A stretch of DNA of 64,000 bases from Volutella citrinella (Eukaryota > Ascomycota > Sordariomycetes > Hypocreales > Nectriaceae): the NCBI GenBank assembly GCA_034401135.1, contig JAWZSP010000003.1, forward strand, positions 4,836,001 through 4,900,000. The letters are read 5' to 3'. A program made the translations under genes and the position numbers. Each line of letters begins with the position of its first letter. Positions within the stretch are counted from its first letter, which is position 1. Shown here piece by piece: positions 46,340 through 57,430 of this stretch. The notes beneath the pieces are model-generated. The model saw nothing but the letters and a program-made list of their open reading frames with translations. It was not told where the DNA came from and searched no databases.

Positions 46340-48423
46340 TTACGCAGCCTTGGCGGCGTTTGCGGCAAAGTCGCTCAGCTGGTTAGTCACGACAAGGCCG
46401 GCGACACTGGCGGAAGTGAGGGTGGCGGTGACACCAGAGACGAGGGCAGAGAAGGCAAGTCGCGAGACGTCACCACCACGCGAGGGTGCCAGCTGGCCGA
46501 GGATACCAATCTGGATACCGAGAGAGCCAATGTTTCCGAAGCCGCAGAGGGCGTAGGTGGCAATGAGCTTGGATCGGGGGGAAAGGTCCTTGTAGTCGGC
46601 ACCGTTGACCAGCGCGTCGAAGCCGTTGTACTCGTTCTACGTGCGGGGCAATCCGTGTCAGCATCGAGGGTTTCGTACGGGGTCACGGTGGCAGGTGTCA
46701 CAGGGACAGGGGAAATACGGGGTAAAATGGGGTCGAGACTCACGGTGATGACCTTCTCAGCGATGAGCTTGGCGACAAGCAGGATGTCGTTGTTCTCGTT
46801 TCGGGGTACACCCAGTAGGAAGGATACGGGATAAAGGCAGTATCCCAGAATGGTCTGCAAGGTGAGGGTGGGCTTATTGATGTTGATGTAGCTTCCCCAC
46901 CAGGTGAGAAGGCCGTTGATGAGGGCGACGAAGGCGATGATGCAGAGCAGCGAGGCGACGATGGTACCGGCAATCTTGATTCCGAGCCAAGCACCATTGG
47001 CGAAGGCGTGCAGGGCGTTCTCAGACTTGTGCTCATCATCGTCAGGAATGACGACACGGCCGGCCGTCAGGGTCTCCTCAGTCTCGGGATAGCGTAGCTT
47101 GGAGATGGCCAGGGAGGCGGGAATGGACATGATGCACGAGGAAACGAGAGCCTCGCGGTTGAGACCCAGACCAATGTAACCGATGAGGGTGGAGCCAGAG
47201 ATGGTAGCGAAGCCGCAAGTCATGATCTGGTGGATCTCGGCCTTGGTCATGTGCGGGACGAAAGGTCGGACCAGCATGGCGGACTCACCCTGTCCAATGA
47301 AGGGGGTGGCAGCGGCGACGACGGCCTCGGCTCCAGAGACACCGAGCATCCAGAAGACAAAGGTGGCGAACTTGACGACGAACCACTGGATGAAGCCGAT
47401 GTAGTAGAGGACCTGGACAATGGAGATGAAGAAGACGATGGCGGGGATGACGCTGAAGAAGAAGTTGAGCGTGGCAGCAAGCTTGGGGTCCGTCAGGAAG
47501 GCGACACCGTTGCGAGCGAACCCCAGGAAGTCGGCAGCGCGATCAGCGATGAATCGGAAGATGTCATAACCAACCTTGGTGCGCAGGACGAAGAGGCCGA
47601 TGACGTACTGAGCCAGCATACCGCCAATGACGGTTCGCCAGTTGATGGCGCGGCGGTTGATGCTGGTGGCCCAGAAAAGAAATAGGAAGACGGCAATACC
47701 GAAGAGACTGACGGCGCGGTTCTCGCGGTTGTTGTCGGCATTCTCCTCGGAGACGAAGGAGCCGACCAGGATGGCGGCGATGGTGACGGCGGCGCCCAGC
47801 GGGGTGCGGGAGCGCGGGGGCAGGCGGTCGTAGACTGCAACGCCTGTCTTCTGCCAGGTCCAGCGGATGGGGTTGGCAATGTACTTGATAGGCACATGGA
47901 AGAAGATCAGACGGAGGGTGATGCCGAGCCACAGAAGGAAGGGAATGACCCAGTTCTTGTCGTGGCGGTGGACGATGAGCGAGGCCATCCACCAGCCGGT
48001 GAAGAGCAGGAAGACGAAGATGTGGACCATGGGCCGCTTGTAGCGCATGAGGAAGCGCATGACGGCACCCTTGGGCCCAGCAGCAGGCGCATCCTCGTCA
48101 CCGGGCGAGGCGACGACGGCCTTCTCGTGATCGCTGTACTCGGGGGCCATCTGATGCATCGTGGGCGTCTTCCTGTCGTCGTTGCTGGCATCGGCGCCGC
48201 TGTCGTGCTTGTGGAGCGTGCTCTGGGCGGGCACGACGGCGGGAGCATCGGTGGCACCGGTGGTGTAGACGGCATCGTCGTGGCCGGCGCCGTCAACACG
48301 AGGCGAGTGGTGCTTGTGCTCGTGGTGATGTTGCATCTCGGGATCGAGGGCCGGATCCGAGTTGCGACGGAGGCCCGAGGCAGGGGGGGCGGCCTCGGCC
48401 TTGGGAGCAGTTGAGTCGGCCAT
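46340..48423 (-). CDS. Concentrative nucleoside transporter (CNT family)
   Basis: Two exons (48423-46744, 46636-46340) encode 658 residues. The 107-base intron begins GTGAGT and ends CGTAG (phase 0). Reading through it as one frame would replace the true C-terminus. A polar His-rich N-terminus of about 120 residues precedes many membrane segments. The CNT core motif appears as SGAEAVVAAATPFIGQGESA, followed by MTKAEIHQIMTCGFATISGS, where the helix break contacts nucleoside and cation. After splicing the second core region is NEYNGFDAL...LIATYALCGFGNIGSLGIQIG, the NE(F/Y)xxF and GFxNxxSxGI landmarks of the family. CNT proteins import nucleosides with Na+ or H+ across the plasma membrane; fungal members favour purine or pyrimidine nucleosides. 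Exact specificity cannot be read. Confidence 0.93.
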
Positions 48424-51400
48424 TATGATTGAAGGCTGGACGAGCTAGTTGAGAGCTCCAGAGGCGTTCAATTGGTCCGGGCAGACGGCAACACAGACGA
48501 CGGGAAGAAGGGCTTCCTCGGTGTTGCGGAGATGCGATGGGGGTGACGACGTTCCAAGGGAAGCAATCGTCGGTCTTCACGGGCACCAAGTCAAGGCCAA
48601 GCTCTGCAGCTCAGATTGAGACGAGGGCAAGGGCAGGAGAAGTGGGAAAAAATCAGATCCTGTGGGCAAGACATCCAGAGTCGGGCTCGTGGGGTGGCGT
48701 CGCGGAGCTTTTAAGCATGACGCGGGACGCAAGACACGGACATGGGCAGCAGATACCGAGCACGACGCCACCCATGACCGCACAGCAGCACCACACAGCA
48801 GGATACATGATACATCGTACCCTCCCAGCACCGACACTGATAGCGGCGAACCCCACGGCCGGCCGCTGGGTGTGCACGAGCCCCGGGAGGGAGCAAGATT
48901 GAAGAGAGGGAGAGAGGATGTGAGCCCGGGAGGGTGTCGCGAGGGAGCGGAAGAGGCAAAAGGATGGCGTTTAATTGGCCAGCGGCAGCCAGTCCCCCGG
49001 TCCGAACCAGGGACTGACAGGCCGTTGGGTGGCGTGCGAGCAGTCCATCATGGCCAGCAAGAGGAAGAATAAAATAAAAAGCTTATCGGACGAGGGGTGT
49101 GTGTAGGTTTGAGTCGTGTGGTGAGCTTCTGAGAGAGCGCCGGCTGATGATACGCCGAGGCCAAAAGGACCCCTCCCTGAACGTCGCACCCCTCCCCTCC
49201 CACCCACCCCTGGGCCCAAGAGGATCGCGACTGCGGGGGCCCAAGCGAAAAGACGGCGACGAAAGAAAAAAAAAAACAGGGCCCTGGCAAAACTTGGCAA
49301 GCCACCCGACGCGACCACACGGCTGCTCCGTCGTTTTGAGGTGCAGTAGCAGGCACGAGCAGCTGCTTGCTCCGGTATAGTGCTTGGATCGGAGCCGATT
49401 GTAGGTGCTCACAGGACTTGCTGGGCCGAGTGCTGGTCTGTTTTGGGTGGTTTCTCGTCAGATGTTCTGGCGCCATGAGCGAGAGGTATCGCCAGTGGGG
49501 GAGGACGACAGCTTGCCGGGATGCCGATGACCAGCTACTTTTTTTTATTTTTTACTTTATTTTATTCATTTTACCCATATTGCAGGATTTTCGGATACGA
49601 AACTCCATTTTTGAACATGGAGCAATCGCGGTAATTGCTGGTAGGACAAAGGGGACGAGCAGCATGCATCACTTGCTGCGCTTCAATCAGTGCGCTGTAC
49701 AAGTAGAGTGTTGCTCTGGGCTGCATCGGCGGCGCCTGGTTGGGGTCAAGATCTGCCCTGGGCGTTGAGGCGCTCCAGGAGGGATGGGCCGGATGGATGA
49801 TGCGGGACATCGGCGCCACTGGCGACGAGGCGGGCGGCAGCGTGTAGCGCTACAGGTACCCGTGAACAGTATCTCAGCCAGCCAGTGCCCACTGTCCCTT
49901 GGGGCTTCATGAATCGTTGTCGGGTGTAATTCAGGGCTTCGTCCGGGCCGGATTCTGGCCCGATAAGAGCCCTGGAGCCGAAGACAATCCAATGTCCTGC
50001 CCGTTAATTATTACCAGCGGCCTCCATCTTCAAGAATTATTACACACAGGTCGCACAGACACAGACAGCACCTCAAGAGCACTGCTGGAGCATCAAACGT
50101 TCAAACGTCCCCGCCCGGCGTCTTGCTCGGCGGCACTCGAGGATGCTCGATACCCGTTCAGGCAGGTTGCTGGAACATTTGTGTCTCTGCGCCGGGGCAC
50201 CGAGGCCGCTGCGGCGAATCAGCGTCCCGTCGCACAGCGCAGGGGACTCCGGGTGGCTGTAGTGCCTCCCCAGCGATGGCCCCAGGGCCAAAACGCCTCC
50301 CTGCAGGCTACCCGGGGCTAACACAAAGTGCCAGCAGCTCTGATCGCACCTGCCCGGGAAGGGCTGAGGGCGGCTCTTGCTGGCTTCCGCTGCTCGTGTG
50401 AGTTGCCCCGACAAGCCATCGCCAACCAGTCCCTCTCACAATCTCATGAAGCGAGGCACCACACACACAACGACCGAGGCCAAGAGAGGCCAAGAGATGG
50501 GAGCACCCCTCGACAGAGGCACGCGACACTGTCTCAATCAGGAAAATTGCCTGCCCCTCCACCCATGACCGGCAAATTGCATGCTAGCTGCCGGGCTTGC
50601 CAAAGTCATCGTCCCATGAATGAGGAGGCAGCTTCTCCAACATCGAAGTCACGTCACAACCAAGCGATACATCCCGGTGCAACAGCTCTGCATACGTAAA
50701 AAAAGAAGCAAAAAGGCACACAAGACACATATAATTACATACACCACTGTCAGAGGATCGGCCGCGACTGGAGGTCGAGTGATTGCCCCTCTCCACAATC
50801 CCTGGGATCCCCCAGCTGCAGCTCCAGTTTTGCTGACCGAGGGCAGCCCATCGACGTCCCCATCGCACGATACGCGCCCGCCGCATCTAGCAACATCCTC
50901 CGTCTGCTGCCGTCGCAGAAGCAGCTAGCTAGCCAGCAGTTAAAGTGCCAAGCAACCAGACTGGAGACGCCACGGCGCGCCCCTCCCATCCAATGGCGGC
51001 CTGCGATGCTGTATAATAAAGGCCAAGGAGCAGGCATGGAGCTTCACGGCAAGCCCGACGGCACACACACCCCTGGGGGACTTTTGCAGCACAGCTATCG
51101 CCAAGCTGATGGGCTCAGTTCTGCAATGGATGAATGCGCCGTCATGACTTGCTGCTAGTGACCATCGTTATCATTCATCCGCTCCCCCATCTCAATGGCG
51201 GTGATAAGCTCTTCAGCGCAGCCAATCCCTCGCGATCATCTGCCTCCCTCCTCTTCACGGTCGGTGTCCGCTTTGGGTCCGCGTCCACATGCGTCGCCTA
51301 TCGAGATTCGAATAGGATGTGCTTCCCACCACACCCCGCGTCCTCTGGTCCGTCCTAGCGGGCGAATCCTGGGGGATTGGACGGCAAGGACGGTTAAGGA

Positions 51401-52642
51401 TTGATTCGAATGCGCCCATGCGGAACCCGCGCCCATCTCGCTGCTGCACCCAGCTCAGCTCAGCTTATGCCCCCCTGTGTAACTCATGGGAACTGATTTG
51501 AGGCTGACGGAGGGTCCTGGTGTTACCCTTGACTTTTCTATATCCAAGGTATTTGCATATCTCTCTATCTTCAAGCCGCGGCCGGGCGCAAGAACTGTCT
51601 TGTCCTGTCCAACTTCCCCGCTCTCTCACCCCGTTCGACGCCGGTCCAACGAGGACAACCTATGAGAAGAGGCAAATGGCTAAATTGTCAGCTGCCTCAT
51701 CTTTCCCTCCTCATCAGCCGCCTTGCTCACGCATGTGCGCATGTGCTGCATGCACTATTCCTTCTGGATTGGCGCGCCGACGATCATCTCGCCTCCTTCT
51801 CACCTTTCAACGCCGTCTAGTACACAAACTGCCATTGCCCCTTCCGGTAGGTCCATTGGCCTTAGATCGAGGCCTAGGCGTCAGCGGCGGCCCCGCCAAG
51901 GCCACCCTGGTCCAAGCCTCATTCCGGACACCTGCTCAGTTGGTTCCAATGCCGACGCCAAGGACGCATCCCGACAACCCCGCCGTTTGGAGACCCTGTC
52001 GCCGTTACCCTAGACTTTTCCGAGTTGCACATAGTAGGCCGCTGGGCGATACCACCTCCCGACCCCAAGGACCCTGCATCTTGTCTCGATCAGCTCCTTG
52101 ACAAGGCCTCCCCGCTGGCCGCCGGCCAACTGTGGGTTGAGTTCGTTCCAGCGCCGCTGCCTCGGTATCAGTGCCCACAATAGGTGAAACCGCCTGCCTG
52201 CTTTTGAACTCTACTATTATACCCCAGCAAGCATCTTTCGGGAGTGTTCCATAGCAGATTGCACTTTCCATGTGATAACGATAAGTAGCTGTGCCATCCG
52301 GTCCAGAATCTCTTGACCTGATAACCGCTGTGCACGCACCTCGCTCCCGATCTGTCACTGTAGGCGAGCTCCGGCTGAAATGAACAACCATGACGGAGGC
52401 CACCTATCTCACTTTGCGATGCAGAAGTTCTACTTTCGAGATTGCCTAGCTGTCAAATGATGTCTTTCTCAATGACGCGGACGCCACCGACACAAGGAGC
52501 TGTTCAGCCGAGGCTCGCTCTCAATACTTGGCACCAGACCGGCAGAGACATGGCATAAACGTGAACTAACAGTAGGATTCTCGACAGGGCACTCTAAAAT
52601 GAAGGGCTACATCGCACAACAACAATCTACCACTAGGACAGT
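48424..52642. other. Long intergenic region, no gene recognised
   Basis: About 4.2 kb without a convincing gene. It starts with the upstream region of the nucleoside transporter gene. It includes a G-rich/A-rich stretch around 49195-49275 and a T-rich tract at about 49540-49580. Open frames up to 193 codons (for example 51520-52101) begin with non-ATG codons, have no domains and overlap frames on the other strand. The right end holds the 3' region of the monooxygenase gene. Confidence 0.5.
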
Positions 52643-54715
52643 TCAGTTCTTGACAACGTCGAACCCATCAAACGAGTCGAGCGCCTTGCGGATTTCGCGC
52701 TTGTACATGGGAATGCCGCCGGGGAAGCACACGGGCTCGTAGACCTTGTCGGGGATGCTGCCGCCCATGTACGTCGATCGCGTCGTCGGGAACAGCGTCT
52801 CGTTGTTGAGGTCGATGATGCGCTGCTTCCACTCCTTGGCCGCCTCCTCCTTGGGGCTAATGTACTTGATGTCGTTTTGCTGGATCTTCTCGATACAGTC
52901 GGCGATCCAGCGTCCCTGCACCTCGACCGTCGTGGGGCCATTGCTCAGGAGCGTCGGGCCATGGGGTCCGTCTGCGGATGGTTAGCTATGGGGTTATCAC
53001 GGCGAATCGGGCGCGCACGTACAAATGTGGAACTGGTTGGGGTATCTGGCGACGGTGGTTCCCAGGTACGTCTGGGCTCCGGACACCCAGTCGTCCTTGA
53101 GGACTCGGCCGTCGATGCTCTTGAGGCCGAGCTGGGTGAGGACTGCCGAGGATTAGCGATGCTCTTCAATATATAGTGACGGCCAAAGCCTGGAAATAGC
53201 AATCGGGTCAGATCATTTACCTCCAGTGACAATGTCCTGAGATGTACGATTAGCAACACGCTCTCTCAATGGGTACACAGGCAACTCACGAATCCGGTGG
53301 CCACCGCAATGACGTCAAACTCGTGGACTGTTCCGTCCTCAAGCACGATGCCGTTCTCAGTAAACTCCTTGATGGCGTTGTTCTTAATGTCGACCAGGTC
53401 TACCGACGGCCTGTTGAACTGTTCGTAGTAGTTGAACTCGAGGCAAGGCCGCTTGATGCCAAAGAAGTGCGGCATCTCCTCGGGCGCCAACAGGTCCCTG
53501 AGTCGCGGGTCACCGATGCGCTCGCGCGTCTTCTTGCACCAGAACTTGTACGACTCCTTGTTAGCCTCCGCGTTGAACAGGTTATCCTTGTACAGGGCGA
53601 CCCAGTACCGGAAGCCGCCGTCCTTCCAGACCTGCTCGTAGAAAGCCTCGCGCTCCTCGGGCGAGTCGTCAAACGTGTTCTTCTCGCTCCAGTCGTACAG
53701 GAAGCCGGCGAAGTTAGTCTCGCGGTACCGGAACAGTTCCGGGTAGAACTGCTTGTTCCTCTCCTGCTCCTCGACCGTCAGGTCCCGCTTGCGCATCGGC
53801 ACCGCCAGGTTGGGCGTGCGCTGGAACACCTTGACCTCGCCTGCCTCGGGGCCCCAGGCCTGTACTATCTGGACGCCCGAAGCGCCGGTTCCGATGACGG
53901 CGCAGCGCTTGCCCTTGACGTCGACTTTTTCGTCGGGCCAGAAGGACGAGTGGTGGATGACGCCCTTGAACTTGTCCATGCCGGGCCAATCGGGGATGTA
54001 GCGTCGCGCAGCCTAGGGATAGTTAGGAACGAATCCAATCGGATCAGGTATCGATCTGGTGCAGGCTAGGTCGGTTTTACTTACAAAACCTGTGCCGCAG
54101 ACGAGGAACTTGGCCTTTGTCGTGCGGCCGTCGGCCGACTGGATGTGCCAGCGGCCCTCATCCGTATTGAACTCGGCCGAGGTGACGACGGTGTTGAAGG
54201 AGATGTCCTTCTTGATGTCCAGGACCTTGTCTACGTGGTCAAAGTACGCCCGGAGGTCCTTGTAGTCGGGGTAGTTGTTGGGCCAGTTCCACGTCTTCCA
54301 GACCTCGGGCCACGAGAACTCATACTCGGGCACCTCAGAGTCGACGCCGGCTCCAGGGTAGCAGTTCCAACGCCAGCTATTGAGGAATCTGTCAGCCGAG
54401 CGAGAACAGCAGGGTGTGGGATATTGAGAAAACGTGCGTGCCGCCCGTAGAATTCCCTGCCTCAAAAATGACAGTCTTGTATCCGCGGTCTCTGAGGGTC
54501 TTGAGCATGAAGATGCCGGCTGTCGGGGACGGGTGAGTCAGTTTCGTCTCCATGGCGTCAACTTGGCAACACAACTTACCAAAACCAGCACCCACGACAA
54601 GAGCATCGACCTCTAGGTTCTCGGCATAGGGTCCAGTCTTTTCACCGTGGACCTTGGAGTAGTCGGTGAGTTCAGTGTTGAACTTTTTCGGGTGAGAGGG
54701 AATTGGCTCGCCCAT
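52643..54715 (-). CDS. Flavin-dependent Baeyer-Villiger monooxygenase
   Basis: Seven exons (54715-54580, 54519-54438, 54376-54085, 54012-53290, 53236-53221, 53142-53023, 52971-52643) encode 565 residues. The first Rossmann motif is rebuilt across intron 1 (VVGAGFAGIF), binding FAD. GGTWRWNCYPGAGVD follows, rebuilt across intron 2. The Baeyer-Villiger fingerprint is FKGVIHHSSFWP. The second Rossmann motif is VIGTGASGVQ, binding NADPH, and the ATGFDIVTG motif spans a 16-base exon. Intron 2 must use a GC donor (GCACGT...AATAG) to keep the TW codons. Such enzymes insert oxygen into ketones, giving esters or lactones, using NADPH. It is divergent from an esterase gene that could hydrolyse the product. 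The substrate is unknown. Confidence 0.92.
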
Positions 54716-55498
54716 GATGATGACGTCTGGTATTGAAGTGAGTCAAAAAGAAGTGCTTATCGCTTTGGTTCAAAGAAAAAGAATTGGAAGTGCTTATATT
54801 CTTCGTTCTAGAGCAGAAGAGTTGCTGGTGTTACTCAACTCCATCGGACACGGCACTCGACTTTCCTATTTATATTCGAACTCTCTCACGCTCATGTCTC
54901 ACCAGCCATAGTTTTTGCATATATCTTCCTGTACGCATACTGTTTGCGCAGCCGCTTTCATTTCCGCGTCCGCGTTTGAAGTTGTATCGAGCCTCGCGAT
55001 GTTTGCGTGGCCAACCATTTCCGCAACCCGTCCCGATCTGTATACATCGGGCGCTGTGAGGTGCCTGGCGAATAGCGTCTGCCTCTCCCAACTGCGGACA
55101 ATTTGCGGGGTTGGGGTGCGGGATTCCCCAGCGCTAGCGATGCAACGGGACCAGCGCCAACCTTGAATTATGGCTCGTGATTGCGGAACCGTGACGCCGA
55201 CGGCATAAGATGCAATGCCGATGCGTGTGCGGGATCGTCCACAGCCACTAGTCGCGGCTCCGCAGATGCAGATGCGGGGTTCCAGTGCCAAGCTGGACAG
55301 TAGGTAAACCCGCGCTGGTTTCAGCTGCGGCTTGTTCGAGTTGCCGCGGGATCCCCTGCAGAGGGCAATGTCTTAAATAGGCTCTGGGGGAGAAGCTGGA
55401 GTTGTCTGATGGCGAGTGTCTGATCCGAAACCTTGACAAGGAAGACTGAATATCATTCTGCAATATCATCTTGAACCCCAGACAGCAATCAGAACACA
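54716..55498. promoter_or_regulatory. Shared divergent promoter region, monooxygenase and esterase
   Basis: 783 bases separate the two divergent start codons. A minus-strand TATAAATA at 54867-54874 lies about 155 bases before the monooxygenase ATG. A weaker plus-strand TTAAATAG at about 55373-55380 lies 120 bases before the esterase ATG. The spacing would allow co-regulation. I did not identify a specific regulator site. Confidence 0.5.
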
Positions 55499-56847
55499 AT
55501 GCCCTTGAGCGCAGAGTCTGTGTCGCGCATGCGAAGCATCATTGATGACGCATGCGCCGATCTGACGACGGGAATTCCGGGAACCACCGTCGTCGTTGTT
55601 GACAAGCAAGGCAATGAGCTCCTGGCGCACTCTGCTGGAAAGCGTGGAGTCCTGTCCAAGGAGGCAACAAGTCTCGACAATATCTTTTGGATCGCATCTT
55701 GCACAAAGATGCTGACTGGAGTGGCCTGTATGCAGCTGGTGGAACAGGGAGTACTGAGGTTGGACGACGGAGACCAAGTAGAAAGCCTCTGTCCCGAGCT
55801 GAAGGAGTTGAAAGTCTTGAAGCAGGACGGTAGCCTCGAAGAGAAGAACAAGAAGATTACGCTGCGCATGCTGCTCACCCATACGGCAGGGTTTGGCTAC
55901 ACCTTCTTCAACGAAAGGCTCAGGGACTGGAGTTTGCCGATTGGCGTCGATGAGTTTTCGGGGCGGTTTGAGGACATTAAGCTGCCTCTGGTTTTCCAAC
56001 CCGGCGAGGGCTGGGAATACGGTGTAAGTTTAGCTCGAATTCTGTTGAAGAGCTGGTATCTGAATCTAACTGCGCTGACAGCTCGGAATCGACTGGGCAG
56101 GACTTGCGCTGGAGAGGGCCACTGGCTTGAAGCTGAACGACTATCTCCAACAGAAGGTGTTTGCGCCCATCGGCGTCAAGGACATCTCCATGATTCCTTC
56201 CAGAGATATGCGCTCTAGGATGATGTATATGCACGCGAGGGAGAAGGACGGATCGCTGCGGGCGCGAGACCACCTCCTCCGCACGCCGCTGGTTGTGGAT
56301 CTCGACAACAAGGCCGAAGTTGGTTCCGTCTTCAACAGCGGCGGAGCAGGCGCCTTTGCGAAGCCCCAGGAATACTGCAGTAAGAACACCGAAGCTTGTT
56401 TTGACAGCAATCCAACTGATGAATGATACAGAGGTTCTGGCCGTGCTGCTGAACAACGGCACATGCCCCAAGACGGGCGTCCAGCTGCTGAAGAGGGAGA
56501 CGGTGGACGAGATGTTCCGCAACCAAGTGGGCGAGTTCCCCAACTTTGCGCGGCAGGGGATCCCAGCGGCCAAGCCGAATCAGACAAACCCCATCCCGGA
56601 GCTGTACGCGGTCCCTGGCGACCCGCCGCAGGGATGGGGTCTGACGTTCATGCTGAGCAACGGCGGCGCGACGGGCAGGTCGACGGGGACGGGCCACTGG
56701 GCAGGGCTGCCGAACCTGTGGTGGTGGTGCGACAGGGAGAAGGGCGTGGCGGGCATCGTGTGTACGCAGATCCTGCCGTTTGCCGATGCAAAGGTGGTGG
56801 GCATGTGGGCGGCGATTGAGAGCGAGGTGTACAAGGGGATTGCGTGA
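55499..56847 (+). CDS. Class C beta-lactamase-fold serine esterase (EstB-like)
   Basis: Three exons (55499-56023, 56082-56379, 56432-56847) encode 412 residues. Introns begin GTAAGT and GTAAGA and end CAG. The SxxK motif is SCTK with Ser67 and Lys70, preceded by the typical IFWIA. LLTHTAGFGY follows, then WEYG with Tyr174 as the likely catalytic base, the counterpart of the YxN Tyr, and a C-terminal GTGHWAGLPN in the KTG/WxG position. This pattern fits family VIII esterases and fungal transesterases rather than true beta-lactamases. No signal peptide is present, so it is cytosolic. It probably hydrolyses or transfers acyl groups on small esters. Divergence from the monooxygenase suggests hydrolysis of its ester or lactone product (inference). 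Confidence 0.9.
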
Positions 56848-57430
56848 GGGTATCGAGGGTTGTGATGGTAGGAGTTGTAGGCCAAGTCTCAAGTTCTCAA
56901 CAGTATCTTATGAGCAGGTTCACCTTGTAAAGAGTTGAGGTTATAGTAGATGTAGATGCCGCGCATCTTTGCCACAACACTTTGGCTAGGGTTAGTTGGG
57001 GTCAGCTGGTGTTAGTCTTTGGTGTTGACTCTGTTGAGGGTAGGATTAGGTTCCAATACAGGCCTCAAGGAACAGATCAGAGTTGCCATTAAATCCAATA
57101 GTCTTCAAATCCAGTCCAATGCAGTTGACAGCAGCCGGATGCAACGGGCTCGAGTGATGGCAGGCCAGGGTCGCATCTGCGATGGATCAAGCCTAGCGTG
57201 GTCTGCAAACTTGCTGATGCCGGGGTCGCAATGCGGGGAAAAGAATCCCGGGGAAATGGAGCCCCTGCCTGCGCCATCGCCATCTCTCCCCTTCACCTGA
57301 CTTCATTCATCTCCTTCTGCTAGCCAGACCGAGCGCGATCCCGGACGCGAGACCTCCCAGACCAGATCCCTACCCGACTGCTGCCAGATATCCAGTTGAG
57401 CACGCTTCACACGCCGCAGGCCCGACCAAC
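56848..57430. other. Intergenic between the esterase and the regulator
   Basis: 583 bases holding the esterase 3' region and the regulator promoter. A GTTAGTTGGGGTCAGCTGGT-type repeat of GT-rich words occurs near 56988-57020. No gene is seen. Confidence 0.5.

Noticed and set aside
46387..48423. Nucleoside transporter as a single uninterrupted 678-codon frame
   Set aside because: Reading through 46743-46637 destroys the conserved C-terminal CNT region; GTGAGT...GTAG splicing restores NEYNGF and the GFGNIGSLGI segment.
51520..52101. 193-codon plus-strand frame
   Set aside because: The first codon is not ATG, the composition is Pro/Arg/Leu-rich chance-like, and there is no domain.
55499..56847. 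True beta-lactamase (antibiotic resistance)
   Set aside because: The SxxK and Tyr motifs are present, but the YxN and KTG motifs are replaced by WEYG and HWAG, and there is no signal peptide; family VIII esterase is the better reading.
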